From: Coriaria nepalensis
Lineage: Eukaryota; Streptophyta; Magnoliopsida; Cucurbitales; Coriariaceae
NCBI GenBank assembly: GCA_027186245.1
Contig: CP114482.1
Location: forward strand, 32,507,209 to 32,571,208
DNA length: 64,000 nt
Direction: 5' to 3'
The notes under the pieces: generated by a model
Databases searched by the model: none
Seen by the model: the letters and a program-made list of their open reading frames with translations, nothing else
What the model was told of the DNA's origin: nothing
Made by a program: the position numbers and the translations under genes
Shown here: piece after piece, positions 36,290 through 48,153 of the stretch
How positions within the stretch are numbered: the stretch's first letter is position 1
Layout of the letters: each line of letters begins with the position of its first letter

Positions 36290-38600
36290 TATATCGTACC
36301 AGTAAGCATAGAAATTATTGTTCTAATTTTATATCTGATATGCCATTGTTCATCGATATTCTTGAGTGATTCTTGAGTATTTTTTCATGTTCGAAACCCA
36401 AATGGAGGAATCTGAAGTCATTCGTGCGATTGGATCGGCAAAAGGGCACCATTCGCGGCGGTGAACTATTTTATGGCTATTGTACAATGAGTTAGATTCA
36501 CTGCGCTGGCAAGCCATTTGATATATCTGAAGATCAAACCATTAGATAGTTTTGGAATCGTTAAAATAAGTAGATAAGATAATTTCCTAGAAAACCCAAC
36601 CAACAAATACTTGAAGCAGCGACGATGGGCACACAAGTAGCACCAGCGTTGATATATTGCTTAGGCAGATTCTTAATGCATAGAGACACAACATTTGAAA
36701 TATTTGGAGTTCGAACCGTTTGATCATCTTGAAATTTTTAGAACAAGTAGATAAGACAATTTCCTAGAAAACTCAACAAACGGATTGCCGATGGAAATCC
36801 AAGGCGGCAGTACCATGCAACGTAAGTAGCGCTAATGTTGCAGCCGTGCACGGGGCATATTACACTGGCAATGGCGGCACCATGATGTTGATGCAACCCT
36901 AGTTTGACTAGAGTTCTATGGGTTTTGAAATAAACGAATAAAAATTGAATATTTAATTTGATAATTATAATTTGATTTTTTGATTATAGAAATTATTGAT
37001 TATATTTTTATTTGATAAGTATTAATATGGTAAGTAAAGTTACAAATACAATTTTTTTATATGGAACTTTATTAATATATTAAAATATAAAATCAATTAA
37101 TTACCTTAAATTATTTATGATAAGTTTTGATGTGATTGGTAAAATTTATATAAAGTGTTCATACGAAAATTTTCCAATCATCTGAAATTTGGTAATTTCT
37201 TCCATTAATAAAAAATTATTTTTGATAAGATTTAATATGATTAATAGAATTAATAATGTAAAATTGTTTATATGGAATTTCTATGATCATATTAAATAAG
37301 GAAATTGATTCATTAATTGCCTACCTAAAAGTTTTTATGGTAACTAACCTATTTTAGAAGTGTTCTAAGTTAGGAAAACTTTTCATTTAGATAATTAACC
37401 AATTTTAGAAAGAGTTCTAATTAAGCAATTTTAATTATCTAATTATGGAAAGAGTTCCAAAAAAAGACATGTATTATAATTGTGAAAAAAATTCCAAATT
37501 AAGAAACTTTGTTAAGATAATTAATTTAAATTAGATAGTTATAAATTAGAAACCTTTCCGGTTTTAGAAAATTTTCCTATTTTAGAAAGAGTTCTAAATT
37601 AGGAAATTTTCTTAAGATAGCACCTTTTCTTTTTTGGAAACTTTCCTTGAAAGGAAACTTTCCAAATTTGGAAAGTTAATATTTTTGGAAAGTTTCCTTA
37701 AGGAGTTAAGGAAAATGTTTAAATTTTTTGTTGTACTTTTCATTAAATAAAACATACTTAATGAACTTAATTAAATTAGATAACCAAGAATCTAAACTAA
37801 TAAAATCATGAACATTACATTATCACATATTAAAAGATAAAACAATATAATGTATGAAAATTAAATTGTTTAACATGTTCATGCATTATTAGATGTATGT
37901 GATTTAAGTTTTTAAATATACATACATCATGTTTCACATATATATACCATGTTTAAAAACTTTGAGATAGTACATGCATAACATATATATATATATATTT
38001 CTTGTTGTGATCATGGTTGTTTCAAATCTCTCATTTGATAAGATTAAGCTGAAATCGCTCATAAAATTATCTTATGGCTTACCTTCCAAACATTATAATG
38101 TATATGATGCATATATTAATTATGAGTTGGCTATGAAAACGTGAGACTTATAGTTGGTGTAACTATATGCATTTATAATCCTAGCATATGATATGTGACT
38201 GAGTAGTGCTATCATCCTAAATGTGGATAGGGACACATGCATGAGCTGGTTTAAGACATTACATCTATAAAAAAAATGTTTGTGTTAAGCATAATTAAGA
38301 TAATATAATTGGCTACAAACACGTAGGATTATGTTTTTTTAGAGGTAAGAAAAAGGAATTACATGAGATATAATTGCAATGACATTTGCCACCTTTCATG
38401 CTTATTATAATTGGCTATGGATACGTGAGATTATAATATTTGATGATTGGATCATTTTCCCACTACCGAAAATTAATAATTTCTCATTTTATATAAGAGG
38501 GTAATATAAATTCGTTAGAAAATACATGGAGATACCAAAATTGTAAAGTCCTTTGATTTTAGGAGTTAATATTATATGCAAATTTATGTATGTTGTTTTT
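36290..38600 (+). mobile_element. 5' leader of copia element C2
   Basis: Non-coding. A GC-richer block (36420-36900) is followed by AT-rich sequence with a run of related phrases such as TTTTAGAAAGAGTTCTAAATTAGGAAA, repeated with variation between 37350 and 37720, and GGAAACTTTCCAAATTTGGAAAG near 37660. A (TA)n run is at 37984-37998. No open frame is supported. Confidence 0.5.
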
Positions 38601-40520
38601 TATATTTATATTCATATAATGTGCAAGAACCAACTACGTTCTAAAGTCCATTCAAAACTTGAATAAATTAGTTAGACAAAAATTTCCCAAGAGAATGGCT
38701 TTAGGAATCTAAGAATTCTTCTTAGAGATGAAAAAATTACTGTTATCCGAAATCAAACACTTAAGACATTTTGACTAAAAAATACTTTGTTGGAACAATA
38801 ATCACTTGATTGAAGTGATTGAAGCGAATTAATGAGATGAGTGTATTGTACTTGCATTAATGAATAGCTAGCTTTAAAAGCATTATGAGAAGTTACATGT
38901 TAAGATTATCGATGACCTTAAATTTGCTAATGGTAGAAATATTCAAAACGACATGTATGAAATCTCTGAAGGCTTGTTTCATTTAATGATGTCCAAAAGG
39001 CACTTTTGTAAGAGGATACGTGCCGAAAAATATTTTGACATTTAGAAGTGAAGTGAAAGGAACAAGTTTTACAATTGTTAAAATTCAAAGTAGTGACTTA
39101 GTTGATTAACAATTACTTGTTTTCAAATTAACTAACTCTCTAAGTTTGACTTAGCAATCTACCAATTATTTGATTCGATTTCATAATTTGTAAAGTAGTT
39201 ACAAAGCTTGGATTTCCATTAAGATTGAAGAAATAAAGAAATTAGAAAGGAGTTTTTGCCATAGTAGTAAAGAAAATTGGAAGACAAATATGAGAGGCTA
39301 ACCAAGCCTATTTTATGATGCATAATGATATTTCATTATTGTTCAATGTTTGAAAATAATTTTTCATTTAAATTATTCTACGAAATATGTGAGATACTGG
39401 ATGTGATTTCATATATATATGATAAATGATTAACCTCAAAAGTAGTTTAAATTTAAGAAAGACGAAATACACCTAAAGACAATAAATGAACAAAGAGTTG
39501 TTACTTTAGCCGTTTCATTCTATACTTTCTTTTACCTAAAGTGTTGTTTCCATTTTTGACAATGAAAGTTTATCTTCAAAGTAACAGAATAATACTTTTA
39601 GGATCTCATTAAATGAGATCTTTTATAGTAACAATTAAAGTGTATATTCTAAATTTTAATAGGATAAAACTTATTTCAATATTGAATATATTAAGAAAAG
39701 AAATGTTTGATGTGATTCAAAAAAGTCTTGGCATTATCGATTAAATCTTGCCAATAAAACAAGAAATTCACATGGTTTTTTTTTAGGTCTAATTCACTCT
39801 CTAAATCAATAACAACTTGTGAACTATTGTTGATTAGGCATAACACTCGGATTTCTTTAAATTGAAAAGATGAACCCAATTTTGTCTTAATGGAAACCTC
39901 CTAAAATATTGAATGGAGAAATCGTAACTGATTAGATTTAGTTCGATTAGTCATATTAATCTTCCATAAAATATTCATGGGTTATACCTAAGAATATTAT
40001 TGTTACGTACGAAATTGAATTCCCTCCAATTATTTTTTTTTCCACTTCATATGAGACATCAAGTGGTAGAAAAATATCATTAAACCATATTATGACATGG
40101 AGATATAATTGGAGGCAAAGTTTGAAATGTAATATTTTTGTGAGATATCTTAATTGGATGTTAAGATATTATTTCCATATACTCTATACCAAAAGATATT
40201 TGTTATTTTAACCACTACCTTCTCATAGAGGAATTTCCTTTTTGAAAGAACTAGTGGGAGTATGAAGAACTTGAAGAAATTAAACAACCACAAAGAGATT
40301 AAAAACAGAGAACTCTATACTCAATGAACCGTCAAGTAAGACACCCTCGAAAGAGGCAATGGTGAAACCTAACAGTGCACAATGGATTCAAACTTCTAGT
40401 AATTTTCTGGTGTGCCCAAATGATAGATATTTAGTAGAAAATCCTAGTAAGGATTACGTTATAGAGTGAAATAGAAGCGAAGTTGTATTGAAATTCTTGA
40501 TTTTAGAGGACTTAGAAATT
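38600..40520 (+). pseudogene. gag and partial pol of C2; reverse transcriptase absent
   Basis: Heavily decayed copia coding sequence. The best-supported part is integrase: near 39715 SKKSWHYRLNLANKTRN (compare xxYLWHYRLGHINKxR). Near 40140-40250 come FVRYLNWMLRYYFHILYTKR, then SHRGISFLKELV, the usual region after the catalytic core. Near 40330-40470 NEPSSKTPSKEA and LVENPSKDYVIE resemble the integrase-to-RT linker. After about 40520 no RT or RNase H follows before the 3' LTR region, so the coding part is truncated. The 62-codon minus-strand frame at 39691 lies opposite the integrase remnant. Confidence 0.6.
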
Positions 40521-40539
40521 TAGATGAGAAGGAAAATGA

Positions 40540-42065
40540 TGAAACCACTCCTTGCTGCATGTCAAGCATTTCCACACCTCCTCCTTAACATTTTCAGACC
40601 TCCTCCTTAGCATTTCCACACCTATTTCTTACTATATGTTTCATCTTATCTTCTTTCACACTTTAAATCTCTTACCATTTCCACACCACTTTCTCTATAC
40701 ATTTCACTTCCAATGTTTTGCAAGTTTTGATCAATAACAAGGGGATCACTTGATTGAAGGAAGCTTGACTCTAGGTAAGATCATCTAATGGTTTAATAAG
40801 CCTTGTAAGCATGTTGTTGTAGAATTGAAGATGAAACAGTTGTGTGTTATGTTTTAGTAGTTGAATTCTAAAATCATACACTCTAAAATCCTTAAAAATT
40901 GACCCAGTGTTCATCTATGGAAAGTTAAGCTCTTATTAACTTAAATTCTTGATTGGATAGGTTAACAATTGATCTAGTGTTTGGGAAGTACTTGAAACCT
41001 TTAAGAAAAAGCACTAAATTCAAGTAAGTAACTCCCCACCTATAACATGGAAACTATTTTTAAGACTCGATGAGTTGTTTCTAATGATTGCATGGTTATT
41101 CATGTTATTAATTAATTTATAGTTATGAAATAATTAACTGTTATGAGTGTTATAATTGTTATAGTTGTTACTTATAAAACATTCTTGAACAATATATGCA
41201 CTCATGAGAATCATGCAAGGTTTTGCATCATATTTCATCTTAAGAAATTAAGAGATTTAAGAAATATATGAAAATAAAAAGAAATGAGTTAGAATAGTTT
41301 ACTATCATACCAACCTCTCGAAGGAAGAGTTGAGGCCGAATGAAGAGAGAACTATTTAAAGTTATGCAAATACATGCTAAAGCATGCAATGACTATGGGA
41401 AAGTTTGGATCAGGTCGCTCTCCTGTCTTTCCATTGATCGAGCGCTCATCTAGTACGTACACAAGACCCAATAAAAGAAAAAAAATTAAGGAAGAGTAAG
41501 ATAGAAATATGTAATAATCCTTATGAAGAATATGGGTTGAATATTATTAAATATTACATGTTTCATATATCATATGCATTTATATCTATAACTGTTTTAT
41601 GAGTTATATTTGTACTTACTGGGCGAAAGCTCATGTCTTACTTTCCATGTTGTAGGCACTAAAGATAAGCAACTAGTCCAGTGAAAGGGTGTGATGTATG
41701 CGGAGGAGGTAGTGGTATTAATACTAAACTACGTTGTAAACGTCCACTTTAATATCGTAAATAATGATAGTTATAAATATTTTGGTGCATCGTAAATACT
41801 CGACCAATATTTTGAGAACTTTCTTATAAACATTTTGAAATCTCCTAGTGGAACATTCAAGTTTAGTAGTAGGATTATAATAAACTCTCTTTTTCTGTAT
41901 GATTGATTTTGCTACTAATCAAGAAACCCCTTTTAATGATGAAATTTTTAAGAAGCTTCTTTGGAACTAAGTTCTTACTAAAGCAATTTTAAAAAAAAAT
42001 TACTTTGATTTTAAGAGGAAAGTTTAAGTAAAGTAATGATACGAACAACGTGAGTCGTTGTACTT
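40540..42065. other. Unassigned sequence replacing the end of C2
   Basis: No gene recognised. At 40555-40695 a short imperfect repeat built on GCATTTCCACACCTCCTCCTTA occurs three to four times. From about 40950 to 41760 the sequence does not resemble the other copia elements here. It includes ACTGGGCGAAAGCTCATGTCTTACTTTCCATGTTGTAGGCACTAAAG, a phrase of a type often seen in plant repeats, and may be part of another element. I cannot classify it. Confidence 0.4.
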
Positions 42066-43926
42066 GATCATCGAGTAATTAACTTGGTCCAACTTTCTAA
42101 ACTTGCTCACAAAGTATACTTGCTTGGAAAGTGTTTTTACCTGGATTTCAAGCATATTTCCTCTATAAATAGCATGCTACACCAAAGAGGAAGACAACAC
42201 TCAAGAATCTTATTGATCAAACATCAATTTCTTAGCCTAATGCAATTATTTATCATCATTTAATGGATTTTTCTTTGTTTTTATTAAAGTCTTTTCCATT
42301 CCAAGAAGTCCTACATTTGTGAATTTGTTTAGTTTTAAGCAATGTTTGTCTTTTCGTAGGCTAATGGCTTGCGTAATTCATTTAAGCATTCTTAATATTT
42401 ATTTCTTTTATGAAAGTGTATGCTTGTCAAGCTAGTCATGCCAGTCAAGTTAGACCCGACGGGTATATTTTATGAGATATAATCTTATTTGTAAATATTA
42501 AAGATATTATTGTTTGTTATTTAATACTAATTCAATGAAAGTAAATGCATTCATTAATTTATTTTGTTTATTAATTATGTTGGAATTAATATTATATATT
42601 CATTTATTACAGATCATGATAAAGTCCAGTATCTTGAGTTATGTATTTGTCACCATGATAGAGATCATGCTAGTTGACATGCAAGCTATTTAAATCCTAA
42701 GATATGAATTTTTCATAGTCATAGGATTATTAAGAGGGACATTGATAATCCAGATAGATTATCACATAAGTTATCTCCTAAAATTTATAGGATGATTGTT
42801 CTCATGATCATTGATGTTAGTGAAACATGAGGATAAATAGGTAGATGGTTAATGGAGACTAAGGGTATCAAATGTGACATTTAGATAATTCTCAATGGTA
42901 ATAATACTAACTGTTAATGAGAATTATCTCGTGAATATTTTACATGTGGTCCTTTGACCTGGATCACTATGATATCTTATATGCCAGGTCTTAGATTTTG
43001 ACATCATTCCAATAAACTCTAGGAATGGATGAAAAGGGGTGAAACATTGGGTATAAAATATTGTACATGAAGGTTGTGAGTGATCAAGATTGAATCCATC
43101 ACTTTGGTATTTTGAAATAAGTCTCAAGAGTTGTATACTTTATTCAACAATGAAATTCTTGCAAGGTAGTTGATATGAAAAAAGTTTCAGTGAATCTATT
43201 ACGTATGGTCATTAAAGATATAACAGTTTATATAATTTATCTATTAGGGTTTAACACCTAAACTAGCCCTAGGATGAATTGAGATATTAGCTACATGGAA
43301 GGATCAATATTGTACAATTGTTAGTCATAAGAAGTTCTTTTGGAAGATGTTTACTTCTCATCTCTCGGGTAGCCTTGACATTGTACTAGAAGTCAATCTC
43401 ATGTTGAAAGTTTAAGTTAACTAATCATGATATTATTGAATTAACTATTTAGTTTAAGATGTGTCTTAAAGATAAATGAATCTAATTTTGAATTAGATAA
43501 AATCATAAAATGTCATGAGATCCTCTTGGCTGAAATCACTAACTGTGAGAAAAGTGAGACTTTTCTCTTTCTTTTCCTCAAGCTCTTTGAACCAAGTGAT
43601 GAATCTTAGACTTGAAAATATACCAAGCCAACTGTGTGGATTACAATTAGAGGGTGAACACTTTGGTACCTTATTCTTCATACTGAATAAGCCTTGATGA
43701 AGGAGTAAGGAGATCTAGTCATTTCTATATTAAGATCAATAAATTTTCATATATCTTACTCTTTTTAGTTTCCTAGAAATTTTCTATAATTTCCATTAAA
43801 TATATATGTGATATATTTTTGTATGGTTGATCCTGGTGTATGACTATGTTTTTAATCATGTTTCAGATTAGATCTGAAAACTTTTAAATTACTGCTTCTC
43901 CTTTACGGATTACTTGTAGGGTACAA
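42066..43926 (+). mobile_element. 3' LTR region of copia element C2
   Basis: Matches 33886-36275 without the 422-bp duplication. The LTR proper starts at TGTATGCTTGTCAAGC (42417). The preceding 350 bases contain TATA-like CTATAAATAGCATGC near 42160 and match the sequence before the 5' LTR. The end near 43926 is decayed (GTAGGGTACAA against GTAGACTAACA). The open frames at 42924, 43493 and 43515 lie inside it and show no domain. Confidence 0.65.
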
Positions 43927-45160
43927 TTTTCACCATCGCAATTGTTGTTAATTTAATTTTCTTCGTCGCTCAGTAGATTCATAATCTAAGAATAGTGTAA
44001 TCCTTTTAATTTTCTATTTATTTCAATCACTTTCCATTTAATTCAAGTTAGATTTTGTTCCCACTCATTTACATTTTCCACTTATTTACTTTATCACGAT
44101 TTACAATGCTTTCATTTACATTATCATCAATTAAAAATCTTTCCTCTAATTTATTGTCATTGAAAAAAGCTTTCTTGTGATAGGATAATTTAATTCGAGG
44201 TATCGTCATACGTGCATGCCCGCATTTACCGGAATAGAATGACGCAACTCGATTGCAACTTTAGCACATATCCAGGTACGTTTCTAAAATTTTACCTTAG
44301 TTTGTCATTTATTAAATGACATCATCCCCATTCGGGTAAGAAACAAGTTTCCATGTTAACAAAATCGCATGCCCGGTGGGACCTATCGCGATGATTCTAA
44401 TGTCTACATGTTATTTGTGTAGTCATAGCCTCAACAAACATTGAGTGGAAGATGATTAACCGGAATTGTTGCCTTCTCAACAGCCGCTTTGCCTAGTACA
44501 AGAGAGGCTTGAGATGGATGGCTACCTAGTAAAAATAAACCAACCTCATTCAGACGATCATTAGACCGACTTGGATGGTTAGGATGGTTAATTGGCTAAC
44601 CCGGTCGATTTTACTTCATAACCATCCAATGTTTGGCCTACCCATGTTAGTTAATGGAAGCCTAAGACGAAGTTCTATCAATTCCCTAATTGCTTGACTT
44701 CTCAAATGAATGGAGAATATAGATGAACATGCGGCAGCAAATTCAGCCTGCTAGGCCAAATTCCTTGAAACACAAATATGAATTTATTGAGTAAGAATTT
44801 CCATGAATATTGTTGAGTAAGAATTTCCATGGATATCAAGAACTTTCTCAACAACAAGATTGTCGTGGTAGGTAAAAAGCTAGATATTCTCACTCCAATA
44901 TTTGTGACATTTAGTAGCACGTCTATGAATCCACCGTTGGTTAATATGCTGATAATATCCCTTATGCGTACACTGAACCCACCAAGGGTCATTGGACAAA
45001 CCTAGCAAGCAGTTAGATAGCCACAATCGGCCAACAGGCCACTGCCGCCCCATAGAAACCTGGTCAAGAGGGACTGAGGCCTAACCACGATAGTCGACTT
45101 AAATCTACCGCTTTATCCCCAAGGATGGATGATGTATGGAGAACCAACGATTGCTGCTGG
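43927..45160. other. Unassigned sequence between C2 and the isolated LTR
   Basis: No gene identified. GC content is higher at 44200-45160 than in the copia leaders. Two copies of GAGTAAGAATTTCCATG lie at about 44790 and 44816. A 96-codon frame is open on the minus strand (44702-44992), and the plus strand also reads open for about 50 codons near 44865-45000. Neither gives a domain I recognise. Confidence 0.35.
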
Positions 45161-45164
45161 CATG

Positions 45165-47167
45165 CTGCCCATAATTCATGAAAGTAGAGATACCATCTTT
45201 GTGGATATATTGGAAAGACATTATTTACTATCATTGATAAAAGTCAGTTGTTATTTATTATATTTATTCATTTTGTTAGAGTTAACATTGTATGTTATAT
45301 AAATACATATCCAGATAAAGTTCAATATCTTGAGTTATACACTAGAGAGACCATGATAGAGATTATGCTAGTAGAGATTCGAGTCGCTAAAAACTCTGTA
45401 GATATATATGGTTTGTTGTCATAGGATGTTGAAAATGGATACTGATTGATCCAGATAGACAATCATATAGTTTATCACCTAAATGTTAGGGTGGCTAATC
45501 TCACAGTCAATGGTAATAGTGGAACACAATGATGATTGCATGGGGGCTTAATAGAGTCTAAGGGTGTTTAACGTGATATTTAGATAATTCTCAATGGTAA
45601 TTAACACTAACTATTAATGAAAATTATCTAGTGACTATTTTACATGTGATCCTTAGACCTGAGACACCATGGTTCCTCGAGTACAAGGCTTCTTGCTTTG
45701 ACACCATTTCCATTAGCCGTAGCCTTTGGTGAACTCGGGGTGAACCATTGGGCATGAAGTGTTGTGTGAGAAGGTTGTTAATGATCAAGAGGGACTTCAT
45801 CGCTTCTGTGTTTAGAAAAGGTCTTATGGATTATATAATTTATTGAACAAGGTATCTCTGTAAAATAGTATGGTATAAAAGGAGTTTAGGTAAATTTATT
45901 GTTAATGTTCAATAAATATATAATAGTCTATATGATTTGTCTATTAGAGTTTAACAGTTAAAGTACGCCATAGGACGAATCAGGACATTAGCAAGAAGAA
46001 ATGATTGTTATTGTAAGCTTACTATAGTCATAACATGTTCTTTTGAAAGATGGTACTTCTCATCTCCCTGGTAGTCTTGATACTTTTAGAAAAGTTAATC
46101 TTAACTTGGAGGCTTATAGTTATTAAATCCTAAAATGATTAAGTTAATTGTTTAATTTCAAATTAAACGAATTTAATTTGGAATTAAATATAATTATAAA
46201 GTGTTTATGAAATTCTCATGCGGGCGTGAAGTTTCGGTCACGCACATAAGATTTTTACTAACTTAGTTAAAGTTTCGTCGAAGAAAAGGGAAAAACGGGC
46301 CAAACCATTTTAAGGGTAAAATGATAATTTGATTTATAATTTGACTATAAGGGTAAAATAATATTATTAATTTGTTAATTTAATATCATATACTTCTGTT
46401 AGCACAAGTAAGTATGGCATTATTTCATTTAAAAATTAATAAGCTACATGAAAACTTTTATTTAATTATAAAAGTATCATAAATGATAGTATTAATAATC
46501 AACCATTAAAGGTTGATGGGCCAAATAGTAATTAGATTTTTATGGGCCAAATTAGTGAAAAGGTTGCTTAAATATCTATGGGTATAACTTATATAGGTGA
46601 CCAGCCATACATGTGGGTTTGAACCATTTTATCTCTTATGAGTTGAAAAGACAACCGAAGGTAATAAGAGTTCTTTGGTAACTAAAAAACCTAATGTAAT
46701 TAGGAAACTATAACTTAATTGTGCTTATAAATATCACTTAAGGGCTTTGCCAAAATCAAGCTTACCCATGAGTATTCTTGGCCAAAATTACATAGAGAGA
46801 AAATAGTCTTTTCCTTTTCCTTTCTCCGAACTTATAGTTTTATACAGTGAAACTTTATGTGGAAACTTAACTATGTGAAATGAAGCATGTGGACTAAAGT
46901 TAGAGGGCCAACATGTGGGCACCTCCCATCTCATCAAAAAAGAGTTTTGTATCAAATTATTCAATAAGAAATGTATCTCTTTTAACCAATCTTGATTTTA
47001 ATATTGATGAAATTTATTATATTTTCTATAGAAATATTATATTTAATATAATTAATGTATGATTAATCTTGCTAGAAAATATGCATACCATGACATAATC
47101 TAAATAAATTTTAAATATTACCTTCTGCCGCATTTATCTTTTAGTTGCACGGCTATGTTTTCTAACA
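45165..47167 (+). mobile_element. Isolated copia LTR of the C0 family
   Basis: Reverse complement of the C0 LTRs over nearly its full length. It ends at 47167 with TTTTCTAACA, the intact LTR end. The start is decayed, probably near TGCTGCCC at 45164. No primer site follows 47167 and no polypurine tract or coding sequence precedes the start, so this is a solo or truncated LTR. Reading toward its end it has the family landmarks CATTTTACCC-like, CTTTxTGTAATTAGGAAAC and GCATTTATCTTTTAG. Confidence 0.65.
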
Positions 47168-47594
47168 ATTCATTCTAAGTTGGCAAGCCACAAACGAACA
47201 TTCCAATTTAAATACCACATGTGGCAACCCCTCGGCCGCCAAGACTGCTCATTCCCATGATGAGAACAATCACGAAAATGCGTAGATAATTTAGATTCTT
47301 AGTTAATATAGCTGGTGGGTTACAATTTATCACAGGAGCGAATTCATGTAGTTTTATATGTGGTCATCTTTCCTATCGAAAAATATATTAATGAAATGGA
47401 AGTTGAAATATAATGACATTAAATTATTTAAATGAGACTCATCAAGTATTGAAAGGTTGTAATTATAACTCAATGTCACAAAAAGGCCAACAAAACAAAA
47501 ATCACAGTTAAGGTATATGAGATATGACAGAGATCGGCACGTATATAACTTTATAATCAGTTAATAGAATAACAAAACTATAGTACTATATGAA
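47168..47594 (-). other. Displaced downstream flank / 3' UTR of the IDD gene
   Basis: Before element R inserted, this sequence followed the IDD coding region directly. Joining the two flanks across the target duplication gives an in-frame stop at 47595-47597. Nothing here resembles a gene or a repeat. It is unrelated to the LTR that ends at 47167. Whether it is still transcribed with IDD is unknown. Confidence 0.5.
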
Positions 47595-47602
47595 TCACTC
47601 TT

Positions 47603-47607
47603 TAGTT
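47603..47607. repeat. Target-site duplication of element R, left copy
   Basis: TAGTT directly outside the left LTR, identical to 52668-52672 outside the right LTR. Five bases is the usual size for copia integration. Confidence 0.85.
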
Positions 47608-48143
47608 TGTTAATAATATGATATATTTTGGTGGAGTGAAGAGACAAAATTCTCAAAACTCTTTTATTATTCAAACTATCTTCTGTATTTTCTCTCTCAC
47701 TTCTTTTTCACAACAAAATACAACTCTATTTATAGACTTTTAAAACTTTTGAAATTCGTATACAACATAAATGTAAAAACATAATTCTAAATAGCAATAG
47801 TTAAATCTGACCATTGGTTCATAAGATTGCAATAACTTATTATAGGGAACTCCAAAGGACTTAAAACTTGAACCATCAGAACTAGACTTAAAAACATAAT
47901 TCTAAACAGCAATAGTTAAATATGACCATTGGTTACTAAGACTACAATAACTTATTATAAAGAACTCCAAAGGACTTAAAACTTGAACTATCAGAAACTA
48001 GACTCCAAGACACGTCAAATAGACTCCTCATTTTCTCATAATGATCTAGAATTGCTCTTTCAAATTCGCTCATTAATCAGCCTCAAAAAATTGTGCAATG
48101 TGCAGTCACGAATTTAATGGCAAATTAAGTTTATTCATCAACA
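47608..48143 (-). repeat. 3' LTR of R with a private 115-bp tandem duplication
   Basis: 536 bp against 421 bp for the partner. The whole difference is a head-to-tail duplication with unit 47774-47888 repeated as 47889-48003, each starting TAAAAACATAATTCTAAA. On the minus strand TATAAATA (47727-47734) is the LTR TATA box. Confidence 0.92.
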
Positions 48144-48153
48144 CCCCTCCTTA
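48144..48153 (-). promoter_or_regulatory. Polypurine tract of R
   Basis: On the element strand TAAGGAGGGG lies immediately before the 3' LTR start TGTTGATG. This purine run is where plus-strand DNA synthesis would be primed. Confidence 0.85.

Noticed and set aside
44702..44992. 96-codon minus-strand frame as a membrane protein
   Set aside because: It is hydrophobic and open, but no family is recognised, the opposite strand is also partly open, and it sits among repeats; left as unassigned sequence.
45266..47175. TGTTAG at 45274 and CTAACA at 47162 with ATTCATTT/ATTCATTC next to them as a neat LTR with flanking duplication
   Set aside because: Homology with the C0 LTRs continues to the left of 45274, so TGTTAG there is inside the LTR and the matching flanks are coincidence.
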